Shown here one piece after another: positions 7,608 through 17,107 of a DNA stretch of 34,147 bases. The stretch is from an uncultured Azospirillum sp. (lineage in GTDB: Bacteria > Pseudomonadota > Alphaproteobacteria > RF32 > CAG-239): contig UQAB01000019.1 of NCBI GenBank assembly GCA_900538765.1, positions 1-34,147 on the forward strand, read 5' to 3'. The notes under the pieces are model-generated. The model searched no databases, had not been told where the DNA came from, and saw only the letters and a list, made by a program, of their open reading frames with translations. Position numbers and translations under genes: made by a program. Within the stretch, counting starts at the first letter, position 1. Each line of letters begins with the position of its first letter.

Positions 7608-10600
7608 TTTCACCATTTCCAAACAACGAAGCAAATAATTCCTTTAAAGAATTCGGGCTTAATGCCGACAGCGGATTAATATTGACTTTAGGGTCATTAA
7701 TCGTTCCCGAAACAGAATAATTGGCGGCAAACACAGTTCCGTCTTTTCCTGACAACAAACTGCCGACAACCGGAATTCTGCCGAGAAAACTGTTAATGCT
7801 GTAAGCCGGCGCAATGACGCCTTTGCCGTTAAGCTCTTCGGTACGCCCGTTATAAGAACCGCTGATTGTTATTCCCAAAACGTTGCCGAAAGCCTTGCTG
7901 TCCTGAACAGACAAAACCTTGTCCTTATATTCAAACGGCGCGTCAAAATGCGAAAAAGCAATTCCCTCCCCGGTCAGCATATTGACCATGCCGCTGAAAG
8001 AAGCAACCGTTAACACCTTAGCCAACACCGGCATATTGTGAATGTTGAAATCGCGGATAGAGGCATGGCCGATAAAATCCTTGTCAGCGTTGCGTTTAGC
8101 CTCAACACGCAGATTGCCGCCGGTCATATTGTCATAAATACGCAGAACTTTGAATGTGCTTCCGGCATTATTACTGTCAATGGAAAGATAAAACTCGTTA
8201 TTTGGCCGGGGCACATAGTCCGCTTTCAGTTTAACCTGTTTGCTGTTACCGTAATTTCCGACCATGTGAACTTCATAAACGCCTATGCCGTTACGCAGTT
8301 TTGCCGAGCCGGCAAAGTTTGAAATCGGAACATCGGGGTTGGTCCAAAGTTTGTTAACCGCAATGAAAATATCCGTATCCGTTACTTTTTCCAGCTCATC
8401 CTGCTCGTTTTTTTCAGCTTCTTCAACAGACTTTTTCAGAAGCTTTTTCTTTTCGGTTTCCCGCCGTTCAAAAAATTCTGTCAAATCATAACTCATACCT
8501 GAAACATTAATGCGGATGGGCTTTTTCTTCGCTTTGTCTTCACCGAACTCTATTTTGGCCTTGGCATTGGTTTTTGGACCAAAAATCTGATAAATATCGA
8601 TAACTTTCAGACTGCCGTCCTTATTAAGATCTATCTTGCCTTTGAGGTTGAAATCATATTTTGTCAACGTAAACGAAGGAACTGACGTCAGGCGGTCTTT
8701 GTTCCAATTCAACTCTGTCGTGATATTTCCCGGAACACCTTTAACTTTACGGAAACCAAGAAATGAATAATCAATCCCGGCATTTTGCAAATCAGCTTCA
8801 ATATTTACTGTCGTTTTCTGAGAATCGGAAACGGCAACAACAGCTTTGACGTCGGCAAACCCATCAATATACGGCGGATTTAAGATTGCAACATCAATAC
8901 CGAGCTTTTTCTTGATTTCATTATCATAACGGAAAGAAATTTCATAACGGCTTTTGTCTTGTTTTCCGGTAAAATTTTCATTCCAAACCAAAGTAACCGG
9001 GATATCATCAAGGACGGCATCGCCGGCGAGGTTCAGGCTTTGGTTGGTTACTTTCAGCGTCAGGTCTTTGGCGGTCAGACTTTTGTTTTCAATAATGTTT
9101 TTCATTTTTACATCACTGAGCGACGCTTTGACAACTGTTTTGACCTCTTCCGGCTGCAAATCATCTTTGAGTTCAAAATTCAGCCGTAAATCAGTAAGAG
9201 CGCGACCGGTCAGTTTGTCCGCCGGAATCTGCATATCTTTTACAAAATTAAGCGGCGGGTTGTCAATCAGCTTCAGGGCATCTGTTACCGATGACTCCAT
9301 AATCAGGCTGATGTCGGCATAATTTCTGTCTTTATCCAAATCATATAAATTGACGTGGCCACCGGTCAAAATCACCCCTTCGGAAACGCCTTTGTCCAGA
9401 TTTACCTTAATACTGTCAGCCGTAAAACGCGCCTGTCCGTAAACATGATAGATATTGGGCATTTCCGCAAGATAGTTGACTTCAGCATCACTCACATCCA
9501 CTTTTCCGTCCAACCCGGCAAAAGCGATATTCTTAAGCTTCGGATCATAAGCAAAATCAAACTTAAACGCAGCATTATGCATTGTTCCGGCAAAAAGGCT
9601 GGTTTTGCACCAATTCCAGGCACTTTCGACAATATAACGCGGCCAGTATTTGTTGAGATCATCAATTTTCAGTTCCTTAATTTCTGCCGTAACTGACATT
9701 TTCAGATTTTTTAGAGAATTTTCAATAAAGTACTTTTTAAAGCCGCTGATATCAAATCCCAGTTTTGTTTTCAGACCGCTTAAATCAAAATCGGCATCCT
9801 TAATCGTGATTTTATCAATGCCGCCGTCAATACCGCCGTTCAATACAAAAGAAGAAATATCATAGCGCATTTTTTCATCGCTGTTGAACATAATATTCCC
9901 CTGCCCGCCTTCAATCTGAAAACGGACTTTTTTAACAGCGGAGTCCAAACCAGCAACGACATTATCCCGATGTTTGGCAATTTCCTTAAAATCAATTGCC
10001 GCATCTATTGACGCACTTACCGGCAGATTGATTTTATACAGGCCGTCATTGACATCGTCATCAACAAAACTGCCAATCAGTTCTGATGGCACAATGTCCG
10101 AAAAATATGTTTTGACATCAAGCATGTCATTGTAATTCTGATATTCCAGGCTCAGGCCAACCGAGGATTCCTGACCGTTCACCCGCAGGAGCGCGTTGAT
10201 ATCGGTGCTGATGTTGGCAAAATTACGCTGAAAATTATAATTAACATCCGGCATAACCCATTTTCGTCCCAGGTCAACTTCGTGAAATTCCACCGCGGCA
10301 TTGTTAACGACTATACTGTTAATGTAACTTTCGGCATAATATTTATCGTCTGAATTAAAACGCTCCAGAAAATTCTCGGCCATATCAAAATAATATTCAA
10401 TTTTTTTCTTGTTAATTTCGTTTTTTTTGCCGGCTTCTATTCCGTAAGTCGTAAAAACATAAATGCTGGGTGCGTCAACTTCTATCGAACTCGGTGCAAT
10501 AATACCGCGAAGCAAAGCGCGAATACTGAATGACAAAGACGTGCGCGGCGCATTAATCACAAAACTGTCATCATTTTTCTTAAAAACAATATTGTTGGCA

Positions 10601-10836
10601 ATAATCTTAATCGGCTGAATAGAGCGCACAAGCTCAATATTTACGGAATCAAGCGACACATGATAATTTGCATCATCACTGTTCAGCGCCTTTATAATGT
10701 AAGGCTTCAGATAGGGGACAGGAATCGGCCCCTTGTAAAGCTGCCACAACAAAAGCATCAGCAATCCCAGAAACGTGACGCCGAAATAATCAAGAATCCT
10801 TAACGTGCGATATTTTTTAGTGGAAACTTTCTTCAT
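7600..10836 (-). CDS. AsmA/YhdP-like giant envelope protein (DUF3971, AsmA-like C-terminal)
   Basis: 1078 residues. One N-terminal membrane segment (about residues 15-35) is followed by a very long beta-rich extracytoplasmic part. The N-terminal region resembles DUF3971, and the last 250 residues resemble the AsmA-like C-terminal domain: an RDFNIHNMPVLAKVL segment, a GVIAPAYSINSFLG segment and the SGTINDPKVNINPLS end. YhdP, TamB and AsmA relatives are bridge-like proteins thought to carry phospholipid between the two membranes. A Lys/Glu-rich stretch near residue 800 (EKKKLLKKSVEEAEKNE) is probably a helix between beta blocks. The ATG directly follows the stop codon of the hydrolase gene (TAAATG). 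I cannot say which AsmA family member is the true ortholog. Confidence 0.88.
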   Translation of the reverse strand: MKKVSTKKYRTLRILDYFGVTFLGLLMLLLWQLYKGPIPVPYLKPYIIKALNSDDANYHVSLDSVNIELVRSIQPIKIIANNIVFKKNDDSFVINAPRTSLSFSIRALLRGIIAPSSIEVDAPSIYVFTTYGIEAGKKNEINKKKIEYYFDMAENFLERFNSDDKYYAESYINSIVVNNAAVEFHEVDLGRKWVMPDVNYNFQRNFANISTDINALLRVNGQESSVGLSLEYQNYNDMLDVKTYFSDIVPSELIGSFVDDDVNDGLYKINLPVSASIDAAIDFKEIAKHRDNVVAGLDSAVKKVRFQIEGGQGNIMFNSDEKMRYDISSFVLNGGIDGGIDKITIKDADFDLSGLKTKLGFDISGFKKYFIENSLKNLKMSVTAEIKELKIDDLNKYWPRYIVESAWNWCKTSLFAGTMHNAAFKFDFAYDPKLKNIAFAGLDGKVDVSDAEVNYLAEMPNIYHVYGQARFTADSIKVNLDKGVSEGVILTGGHVNLYDLDKDRNYADISLIMESSVTDALKLIDNPPLNFVKDMQIPADKLTGRALTDLRLNFELKDDLQPEEVKTVVKASLSDVKMKNIIENKSLTAKDLTLKVTNQSLNLAGDAVLDDIPVTLVWNENFTGKQDKSRYEISFRYDNEIKKKLGIDVAILNPPYIDGFADVKAVVAVSDSQKTTVNIEADLQNAGIDYSFLGFRKVKGVPGNITTELNWNKDRLTSVPSFTLTKYDFNLKGKIDLNKDGSLKVIDIYQIFGPKTNAKAKIEFGEDKAKKKPIRINVSGMSYDLTEFFERRETEKKKLLKKSVEEAEKNEQDELEKVTDTDIFIAVNKLWTNPDVPISNFAGSAKLRNGIGVYEVHMVGNYGNSKQVKLKADYVPRPNNEFYLSIDSNNAGSTFKVLRIYDNMTGGNLRVEAKRNADKDFIGHASIRDFNIHNMPVLAKVLTVASFSGMVNMLTGEGIAFSHFDAPFEYKDKVLSVQDSKAFGNVLGITISGSYNGRTEELNGKGVIAPAYSINSFLGRIPVVGSLLSGKDGTVFAANYSVSGTINDPKVNINPLSALSPNSLKELFASLFGNGENG

Positions 10837-11661
10837 TTATTTCTTTTCCAGCCAGTTCAAAATATCCGCATAATTTCTGAAACTGTATAACGTATTGTGT
10901 TCTCCGCCCTGATAGACGATGATCTTGCGGGGCTCATTGGCATAAGTATACAAATCCTCAGCCAATTTTACCGGAACAAGACTATCGTCGCTGCCGCCGG
11001 TAATAATAACCGGCGTCTGTATCCGGCTCAACATATAACGGTTTTCGTATTTGTCACGAACAATCAGTTTCAGGGGAAAAGGAATCGGCACTATAGCGCG
11101 GACAGTTTCCTCTAAGCTGTTAAACGGCACTTCCAAAACCAAAGCTGCAAAATTTCCGTTTTTCTGAAACTGATACACACTGTTTACAGCCATGTGAGAG
11201 CCTAAAGACATGCCATAAACGACAATATCCGTATTTTTATAGCCTTGATTATGCAGCCAGCGCACCGCCGCCAAAGCGTCTTCTTCAAGATTTTTCTGGG
11301 TAATCTCTCCCTTAATACCGCCGAAGCCACGATATTCCGGCATTAATACGCCATAACCCGCCTGAACGAACGGAACCAGCTTGTGATAAAACTTCTCAAC
11401 ATTATAAGAATTGCCATGAAAGAAAACGACGACCTGCTTTTTAGACGAAGGCTTAACATACCAAGCCATTTCTTCAGATCCGTCTTCGGCAAAATAACGG
11501 ACAACCTCGGCGTTAAAACCATTGGCACGGGCATTGTCAATATTTGACGGTTTGGCGGAAGGGCCATAAAAAAAGTATTGCGGAAAATAATAAACTGCAG
11601 CGCAAAAAGCGACATATAAAACAACAAACCAAATAAGCAATTTTTTTAACCAGCCGAACAT
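10837..11661 (-). CDS. Membrane-anchored alpha/beta hydrolase
   Basis: 274 residues. An N-terminal hydrophobic segment (about 7-30) anchors the protein. The fold is an alpha/beta hydrolase of the BEM46/YfhR type: FFHGNSYN for the oxyanion region, the nucleophile elbow GMSLGS with Ser152, Asp226 in GGSDDSLVP and His255 in GGEHNTLY complete the triad. An EYRGFGG motif is also typical. The substrate is unknown; an ester or lipid is likely. The start overlaps the end of prfB by 16 bases, and the next gene starts immediately after its stop, so it belongs to one transcript with its neighbours. Confidence 0.88.
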   Translation of the reverse strand: MFGWLKKLLIWFVVLYVAFCAAVYYFPQYFFYGPSAKPSNIDNARANGFNAEVVRYFAEDGSEEMAWYVKPSSKKQVVVFFHGNSYNVEKFYHKLVPFVQAGYGVLMPEYRGFGGIKGEITQKNLEEDALAAVRWLHNQGYKNTDIVVYGMSLGSHMAVNSVYQFQKNGNFAALVLEVPFNSLEETVRAIVPIPFPLKLIVRDKYENRYMLSRIQTPVIITGGSDDSLVPVKLAEDLYTYANEPRKIIVYQGGEHNTLYSFRNYADILNWLEKK

Positions 11662-12762
11662 GTTTGACCTACCTTACCAGCCAAAGCAGCAGCCAGAAAC
11701 AAATCTATATCCCCGTCAAGCACGGCTTTGCAATCCGAAGTTTCAACCTCAGTTCTTAAGTCTTTTACCATTTTATAAGGCTGAAGAACATAGGAACGTA
11801 TCTGATATCCCCAGCCGATGTCGCTTTGGGCATCCCGCATATTCTGCTCGCGTTCTTCGCGTTTTTTGAGTTCCATTTCATAGAGGCGGGACTTCAACAT
11901 CTTCCAAGCACTTTCACGGTTCTGAAACTGGGAACGCTGGGTTTGACACTGGACGACAATTCCGGTCGGAATATGCGTGATACGGATGGCGGAATCGGTT
12001 TTGTTAATATGCTGTCCGCCGGCACCGGATGCCCGGTAAGTATCTATGCGGCAATCCGCTTCGTTAATATTTATTTCAATATCATCGTCAATTACCGGAT
12101 AGACGCCGATTGATGCAAAGCTGGTATGCCGGCGGCCGGCACTGTCAAAGGGCGAAATACGCACCAGACGGTGGACGCCGGTTTCAGATTTAAGCCAGCC
12201 GTAGGCATTATGACCCGAAATTTTCAAAGTGACGGATTTGATACCGGCGACATCGCCTTCCGTTTCCTCAATATATTCGACTTTATACTTATGGTTTTCC
12301 GCCCATCGGCTATACATACGAAGGAGCATGGCTGCCCAGTCTTGCGCTTCAGTTCCGCCGCTGCCGGCATGGACTTCCAGATAAGCGTCATTGGCATCGA
12401 CCTCGCCGGAAAGCAGCGCTTCAAGCTCGCTGTGCCGGGCTTCCTGCCGCAATTCCTCAAGCTGCTGCATGATATCGGCAAGCATGGCGTCATCATTTTC
12501 CGCATCAGCCAGTTCTGCCAGTTCGCTTAAATCTTTAAGAGAACCCGCCAAATGTTCAAAACGACCGATGTTTTCTTCCAGCGTGTTTTTTTCGCTCATC
12601 AGCTTTTTGGCTGCTGCGGCGTCATTCCACAGATTGGCATCCTGCGACAAAGCGTTTAATTCATCAAGACGGATTAACGCATTGTCATAGTCAAAGAGAC
12701 CTCCTCAGCAATTCGACTGATTGCTTGATATTCTCAATAATTTCTACAAATTCGGCACGCAT
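11646..12762 (-). CDS. prfB: Peptide chain release factor 2, with programmed +1 frameshift
   Basis: RF2 reads UGA and UAA stop codons and releases the finished protein. The gene is in two frames. Codons from the ATG at 12762 give 23 residues ending ...LLRRSL, then an in-frame TGA (12691-12693). A +1 shift at CTT-TGA-C resumes at GAC (12692) and reads DYDNALIRLDELNALSQD onward to 11646, giving 371 residues in all. The Shine-Dalgarno-like AGGAGG (12700-12705) lies three bases before CTT, as in the E. coli site. Both functional motifs are present: SPF (stop recognition) in RISPFDSAG and GGQ in GAGGQHINKT. The shift lets RF2 regulate itself: when RF2 is scarce, ribosomes pause at UGA and shift. 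GAGGA lies 6 bases before the start ATG. Confidence 0.96.
12690..12705 (-). promoter_or_regulatory. prfB recoding site (AGGAGG-TCT-CTT-TGA-C)
   Basis: On the minus strand the stimulatory AGGAGG is followed by three bases, the slippery CTT and the in-frame stop TGA with a following C, a poor stop context. The order and spacing match the classical RF2 frameshift signal. The SD-like element here is a perfect AGGAGG. Confidence 0.95.
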
Positions 12763-12775
12763 TGCATATCCTCAA

Positions 12776-15244
12776 TTAATATTGTGTTCCAAGTTGGAAA
12801 CTGTTGTCATCTCCGCCATAAAAGACTTTTCCGGTTCCCGATTCATTCTCTCCGCCGTCATCCTCTCCGCCGCCGATAACTTTTTGACGATTGCTGTCAA
12901 AATCGAAATCCGGTTTCAACGCCTCAACAATAACCGAACGGTCTTTCGGCGTTGCCGGCTTTCCGGTATTGTAATTGACGCGCATCAGGCGGATACCGTT
13001 CGGAATACGGAACGGAATGTCCGGTTTTCCGGCCAATGCCTGTTCCATAAAACTCTTGAAAATCGGCAAAGCGGCAGAAGCTCCCGTTTCTCTGGCGCCC
13101 AGACTTTTCGGTTCGTCAAAGCCGACATAAGTTCCGACCACCAAATCCGGTGAAAAACCTATAAACCAGGCGTCTTTGCTGTCGTTTGACGTTCCGGTTT
13201 TTCCGGCAAGATGTTTTTTCAACGCACGCAGGCGGGCGGCCGTTCCGCGGACAGCAACGCCTTCCAGGATACTGGTCATCTGATAAGCTGAAAACTTATC
13301 GACAATCTGTTCCTTATCATCAGCCAATTCGGGAACCGGCTGTTTTTCCCATTTGGCGGCATTGCAATTTTCACAAGCCCTGGTGTCGTGACGGTAAATC
13401 GTTTTGCCGTTACGGTCCTGGATACGTTCGATAAAGTACGGCGTTACCTTTTTGCCACCGTTTACCATAACGGCATAAGCCGAAGATAAATCAATCAGAC
13501 GCGTGTCTCCCGCTCCGAGCGACATGGATAGCAGGCTGGGCAGATTATCGTTCACACCAAGCTTTTTCGCTTCCGCCGAAACTTTATCCATCCCGACTTC
13601 CTGAGCCAAACGGACGGTCATCAGGTTTTTGGATTTTTCGACCCCCTGACGCAGTGTGGTTAAACCTGAGAAATTTTTGGAATAGTTTACCGGCTTCCAT
13701 TTCGGCAGTCCCGGCCCCTGATCCAAAACAAAAGGCGCATCCAAAATCAAATCCGTCGGCGAATAACCGTTTTCCAAAGCCGTCAGATAGACAATCGGCT
13801 TGAAAGACGAACCGGTTTGACGGCGCGCCTGAATGACACGGTTAAACTGGGACAGGCCGAAATCATAGCCGCCGACAACCGCCAACACTTTTCCGGTGTG
13901 CGGATCCATGGCTATCAAACCGCCGTTAACGTCGGGAATCTGACGAAGCTTATATGAATCCGACGCCAGTTTCTGCTTTTTGACCTCCTTGTCTGACACT
14001 TTTTCCACCAAAATCACATCGCCGACTGACAAAATTTCCTTCACGGATTTCGGTGCGCCGCCAATTCTCTGGTTCGGCAGATTTTTACGTGCCCAGCCCA
14101 GCAGGCTGAACGGTATTGCCCCTAAAGCGCCGTCTTGGGTTTTGATAACGGCTTCCTTATCCCCGGTCCCGGTGACAACAGCAAGTTCCCAGTTTTTTTC
14201 AGCACCGCGTGGCAGTTGCATTTCCGCCAGCTTATCATTATACGTTTTGGCATCGCCCTCAAGATGAAGCAACGGGCCGCGGTAGCCGTGGCGGGCATCA
14301 TAGTTTTTCAGTTCCTCACGGAAAACTTTGGTCGCGATATTCTGTAAGTGGGGATCAAGCGTTGTTCTGATAATCAGGCCGCCTTCATACAAAGCGTCTT
14401 CACCGAATTTTTTCTGAACCTCACGCCGGACTTCCTCACTGAAATAATCAGCGTTTTTAACAAATTCATCGCCGCGGTCAACCACTTTCAAAGGCTTAGC
14501 CATAGCTATTTCGGCTTCATCAGCGGAAACATACCCGTCTTCCGCCATACGGCCGATAACCCAGTTACGGCGGGCAACGGCATTTTCATAACGCGTTTTA
14601 GGGTTATAGTTATTCGGTCCTTTGGGCAAAGCCGCCAGATAAGCTATTTCTTCAAGTTCAAGTTCATCCAAAGGTTTGCCGAAATAATTGAGTGCTGCGG
14701 CGGCAACACCGTAAGAACGGTTGCCCAGATAGATTTCATTAAGATACAATTCCAAAATATGCTGTTTGGTAAAAGCCTGTTCCATCCGGGTTGACAGAAT
14801 GGCTTCCTTGATTTTGCGCAGAATGGACACTTCCGAACTGAGAAGAAAGTTTTTGGCAACCTGCTGCGTGATTGTCGACGCACCGGACGGACGGCGACCC
14901 GAGCCAAAATTTTTCAGATTGAGTAAAATTGCGCGGGCAATACCGATAAAATCAATCCCCGAGTGGCTGTAAAATTTTTTATCTTCAGCGGCAATAAAAG
15001 CCTGCTTGACTTTTTCAGGAATTTTGTTTTCCGGCACGAACAGACGTTTCTGCGCAGCATATTCCATCAACAGCTGCCCATCACCGGCATAAAGACGGGT
15101 GGTAACCGGCGGTTCATATTTTGCTAACTGATGATAATCCGGCAGTTCCTGTGATATTTTCCAATAACCGACAAGAAGCACCATCAGGCCGATAACCGCC
15201 AGAAAGAAAAATGTACTAATCAATGACGAGAGTGTCTTAAACAT
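12776..15244 (-). CDS. mrcA: Penicillin-binding protein 1A (bifunctional transglycosylase/transpeptidase)
   Basis: 822 residues. It polymerises glycan strands from lipid II and cross-links them, on the outer face of the inner membrane. A membrane anchor (about 8-28) precedes the glycosyltransferase domain: EDKKFYSHSGID with catalytic Glu87, GASTITQQVAKN, RKIKEA and ELYLNEIYLG. An OB-like linker domain follows (about 320-430). The transpeptidase domain has SSFK (nucleophile Ser479, Lys482), SKN (538-540) and KTGT (682-685). A CENC pair near 624-627 could be a disulfide or metal site. The Gly-rich, acidic C-terminus is probably disordered. prfB starts 13 bases after its stop. It is preceded by amiC, an order common in alphaproteobacteria. 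Confidence 0.95.
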   Translation of the reverse strand: MFKTLSSLISTFFFLAVIGLMVLLVGYWKISQELPDYHQLAKYEPPVTTRLYAGDGQLLMEYAAQKRLFVPENKIPEKVKQAFIAAEDKKFYSHSGIDFIGIARAILLNLKNFGSGRRPSGASTITQQVAKNFLLSSEVSILRKIKEAILSTRMEQAFTKQHILELYLNEIYLGNRSYGVAAAALNYFGKPLDELELEEIAYLAALPKGPNNYNPKTRYENAVARRNWVIGRMAEDGYVSADEAEIAMAKPLKVVDRGDEFVKNADYFSEEVRREVQKKFGEDALYEGGLIIRTTLDPHLQNIATKVFREELKNYDARHGYRGPLLHLEGDAKTYNDKLAEMQLPRGAEKNWELAVVTGTGDKEAVIKTQDGALGAIPFSLLGWARKNLPNQRIGGAPKSVKEILSVGDVILVEKVSDKEVKKQKLASDSYKLRQIPDVNGGLIAMDPHTGKVLAVVGGYDFGLSQFNRVIQARRQTGSSFKPIVYLTALENGYSPTDLILDAPFVLDQGPGLPKWKPVNYSKNFSGLTTLRQGVEKSKNLMTVRLAQEVGMDKVSAEAKKLGVNDNLPSLLSMSLGAGDTRLIDLSSAYAVMVNGGKKVTPYFIERIQDRNGKTIYRHDTRACENCNAAKWEKQPVPELADDKEQIVDKFSAYQMTSILEGVAVRGTAARLRALKKHLAGKTGTSNDSKDAWFIGFSPDLVVGTYVGFDEPKSLGARETGASAALPIFKSFMEQALAGKPDIPFRIPNGIRLMRVNYNTGKPATPKDRSVIVEALKPDFDFDSNRQKVIGGGEDDGGENESGTGKVFYGGDDNSFQLGTQY

Positions 15245-15286
15245 TATATTTCCAGTATTTAAACTTACGCGCAGGTTTTGAGCAAT

Positions 15287-15314
15287 AATCTAGTACAATT
15301 TAAGAAAATTGCAA
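15287..15314 (-). promoter_or_regulatory. Possible internal promoter before mrcA
   Basis: On the minus strand TTGCAA (15309-15314) and TAGATT (15287-15292) are separated by 16 bases, in the 111-bp gap between amiC and mrcA. The boxes are moderate matches only. Confidence 0.35.
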
Positions 15315-15355
15315 AAGATTTTTACCATTTATTAAACTTTATAAAATCAGAAAAC

Positions 15356-16606
15356 TTAAAAAACAGAAGCGTGTTGCATATTTTCAAAATAACGGTCGAT
15401 GGCGCGGCTGGTAGCAATCGCCAGTTTTTTGCGGTAAGTCTGCTGCTTGAGCAGGCGTTCTTCCTGCCGATTGGAGAGATAGCCCATTTCAAGCAGGACA
15501 GACGGAACATCCGGTGCTTTTAATACGGCAAAACCGGCAAAACGATGCGTATTGTCAACCAGCTGAACCGAATTTTTCATTTCCTGGACCATAAAAGTCG
15601 CAAACTCGGAAGAACGGTTCATACTCTCGCGCTGAGCCAGGTTAATCAAGATGTCGGAAACCTCCCGGGAATGTTCCACCAGATTAAGCCCGGCAATAAC
15701 ATCAGCCTTGTTTTCACGCTCCGCTAACGCCGCCGCCTCTTTATCGGAAGCCGTTTCAGACAAGGTATATACGGACAGACCTTTGGCGCTGCGGTTTTTC
15801 GTACTGTCGGCATGGATAGACATAAACAGGTCGGCGTTGTGCTTACGCGCAATTTTGACCCGGTCGCGCAACGGAATGAAAATGTCCGTGCTGCGGGTAA
15901 GATAAACTTTATACTTTCCGCTCTTTTCCAGCAAAGTCTTCAATTCCTTCCCCATGGCAAGGGTGATGTTTTTTTCATAGACGCCCGAATAGCCAATTGC
16001 GCCCGGGTCTTTGCCGCCATGCCCCGGATCAAGGACAATAATGCGTTTGGAATTTGATTTTGCTTTGTTTTTTGCCGCTGACGCTGTTTTTTTCGATGAA
16101 GAACCACCGGGATTATCACTGCTGGTAAAGGCATAGCTCGTACCGACTTTTGACCTAAACTCCCGTTCGGATGCCAAAGAAACATCAATGACGAATCTCC
16201 AGCCGAAATTGCTCTGCGGCGGCAGCATAAAAGCTTTTTTAATGACAACGGGCTTTTCCAAATCAAAGACTATCCGCCGACCGCCGCCGTCAACAACGCC
16301 GACACGGGTGGAGCTGATAAGGTTATTTTTGGATATCTGCCGCTCTATTTTCGGATTGACATCAACGTTATAAGCGTCAACAACAAGACGGGACGGCCCG
16401 GAAAGAAGAAAAGCCTTATATTCAAAGGAACTATCGGCATCAAAAACAATCCGGACACTGCCGACTCCCTGCCCAATGCGCATTGATTTTATCTGGCTGG
16501 CGGAAGCTTCGGAAAAAAAAGGCAGCAATACGCACAGCAAGGCCAGCAGAAGGTATATTCCCCTGCGTTTCACAAAACTCAGCATATTGCAAACGGCCGT
16601 TATCAT
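15356..16606 (-). CDS. amiC: N-acetylmuramoyl-L-alanine amidase (AmiC type)
   Basis: 416 residues. A signal peptide (hydrophobic about 17-31, cleavage probably after EASA) sends it to the periplasm. The AMIN domain (about 38-145) targets the septum or peptidoglycan, and a Ser/Lys-rich linker leads to an Amidase_3 catalytic domain. Likely zinc ligands are the His of DPGHGG, the Glu of VYEKN and the His of SIHAD; the catalytic Glu is in LLEMGYLSN. It cleaves the amide between MurNAc and the stem peptide to separate daughter cells, and amidases of this kind are activated through FtsEX in other bacteria, which links it to 3047-4688. I keep the ATG at 16606 because AAGGA precedes it, while the ATG at 16585 has no such site. 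It is transcribed divergently from rne. Confidence 0.93.
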   Translation of the reverse strand: MITAVCNMLSFVKRRGIYLLLALLCVLLPFFSEASASQIKSMRIGQGVGSVRIVFDADSSFEYKAFLLSGPSRLVVDAYNVDVNPKIERQISKNNLISSTRVGVVDGGGRRIVFDLEKPVVIKKAFMLPPQSNFGWRFVIDVSLASEREFRSKVGTSYAFTSSDNPGGSSSKKTASAAKNKAKSNSKRIIVLDPGHGGKDPGAIGYSGVYEKNITLAMGKELKTLLEKSGKYKVYLTRSTDIFIPLRDRVKIARKHNADLFMSIHADSTKNRSAKGLSVYTLSETASDKEAAALAERENKADVIAGLNLVEHSREVSDILINLAQRESMNRSSEFATFMVQEMKNSVQLVDNTHRFAGFAVLKAPDVPSVLLEMGYLSNRQEERLLKQQTYRKKLAIATSRAIDRYFENMQHASVF

Positions 16607-16873
16607 TCTTAAAAATCCTTTACATTTTCAGTATATAAAACACTTCTTACCAATGCGTTAATAAAAAAAGTTATGCGCGTCTGTAAATTAATATTGTGTT
16701 TTAAATCAAAATGTATATTCTATTGTTGTTATGCGTTTTATAAGCATGAAACATTGAAGTCTTTTTACAGAAAGCACGAGATATTTTCAAGACTTAATTG
16801 AGTAGTGCCCGCCGTTTGTTATAAAAATGCGCCCGCATAACACAAAATGAAAGTTTTTTGGGATGTGTTCCGG

Positions 16874-16914
16874 CTTTGAACACTAAATAAGCAACTAAAT
16901 AATTCAGTTCAAAG
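16874..16914 (+). promoter_or_regulatory. Hairpin with duplicated AU-rich loop in the rne leader
   Basis: CTTTGAAC (16874-16881) pairs perfectly with GTTCAAAG (16907-16914). The 25-base loop contains the 9-mer ACTAAATAA twice, 3 bases apart. RNase E cuts single-stranded AU-rich RNA, and in E. coli the rne leader mediates feedback control; this element is a candidate for the same job if transcription starts upstream of it. Confidence 0.5.
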
Positions 16915-17071
16915 CAAAAAAGTTTTTTGACGGAAACCACGAGGTTTGATTTTGTTTTGGGTTTCCGAATTTATATAGATTATGTATTCCGCCTTTTGTT
17001 TGACAGGGGCAGTTTAAAAATCTGGCTTTTTACAGAATCTTCCCAGCAGAATTGTATCTAATTTTCAATCA

Positions 17072-17101
17072 GCGGCCGAACGCCGCCGGATTGCCGAGGA
17101 G
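17072..17101 (+). promoter_or_regulatory. GC hairpin and ribosome-binding site of rne
   Basis: GCGGC (17072-17076) and GCCGC (17082-17086) form a short hairpin just upstream of a strong GAGGAG (17096-17101), which is 6 bases before the ATG at 17108. The hairpin is too short to cover the site itself but could stack with or limit access to it. Confidence 0.5.
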
Positions 17102-17107
17102 TTTATT

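Larger units (their letters stand above)
16607..17107. other. Divergent amiC-rne intergenic region and rne leader
   Basis: About 500 bp without a gene. It holds a TATACT -10-like box for amiC (16630-16635, minus strand, without a clear -35) and a likely long rne leader. It also has two related 14-bp motifs matching ACRGAAASCACGAG at 16767-16780 and 16930-16943, a hairpin with AU-rich loop at 16874-16914, a weak TTGTTT-N16-TATAGA promoter candidate at 16952-16979, and a small GC hairpin before the ribosome-binding site. Confidence 0.55.

Noticed and set aside
11646..12650. prfB read as a single-frame gene starting at MSQDANLW
   Set aside because: The upstream 23 codons, AGGAGG, CTT-TGA-C and the homologous DYDNALIRLDELNAL segment show the gene is longer and frameshifted.
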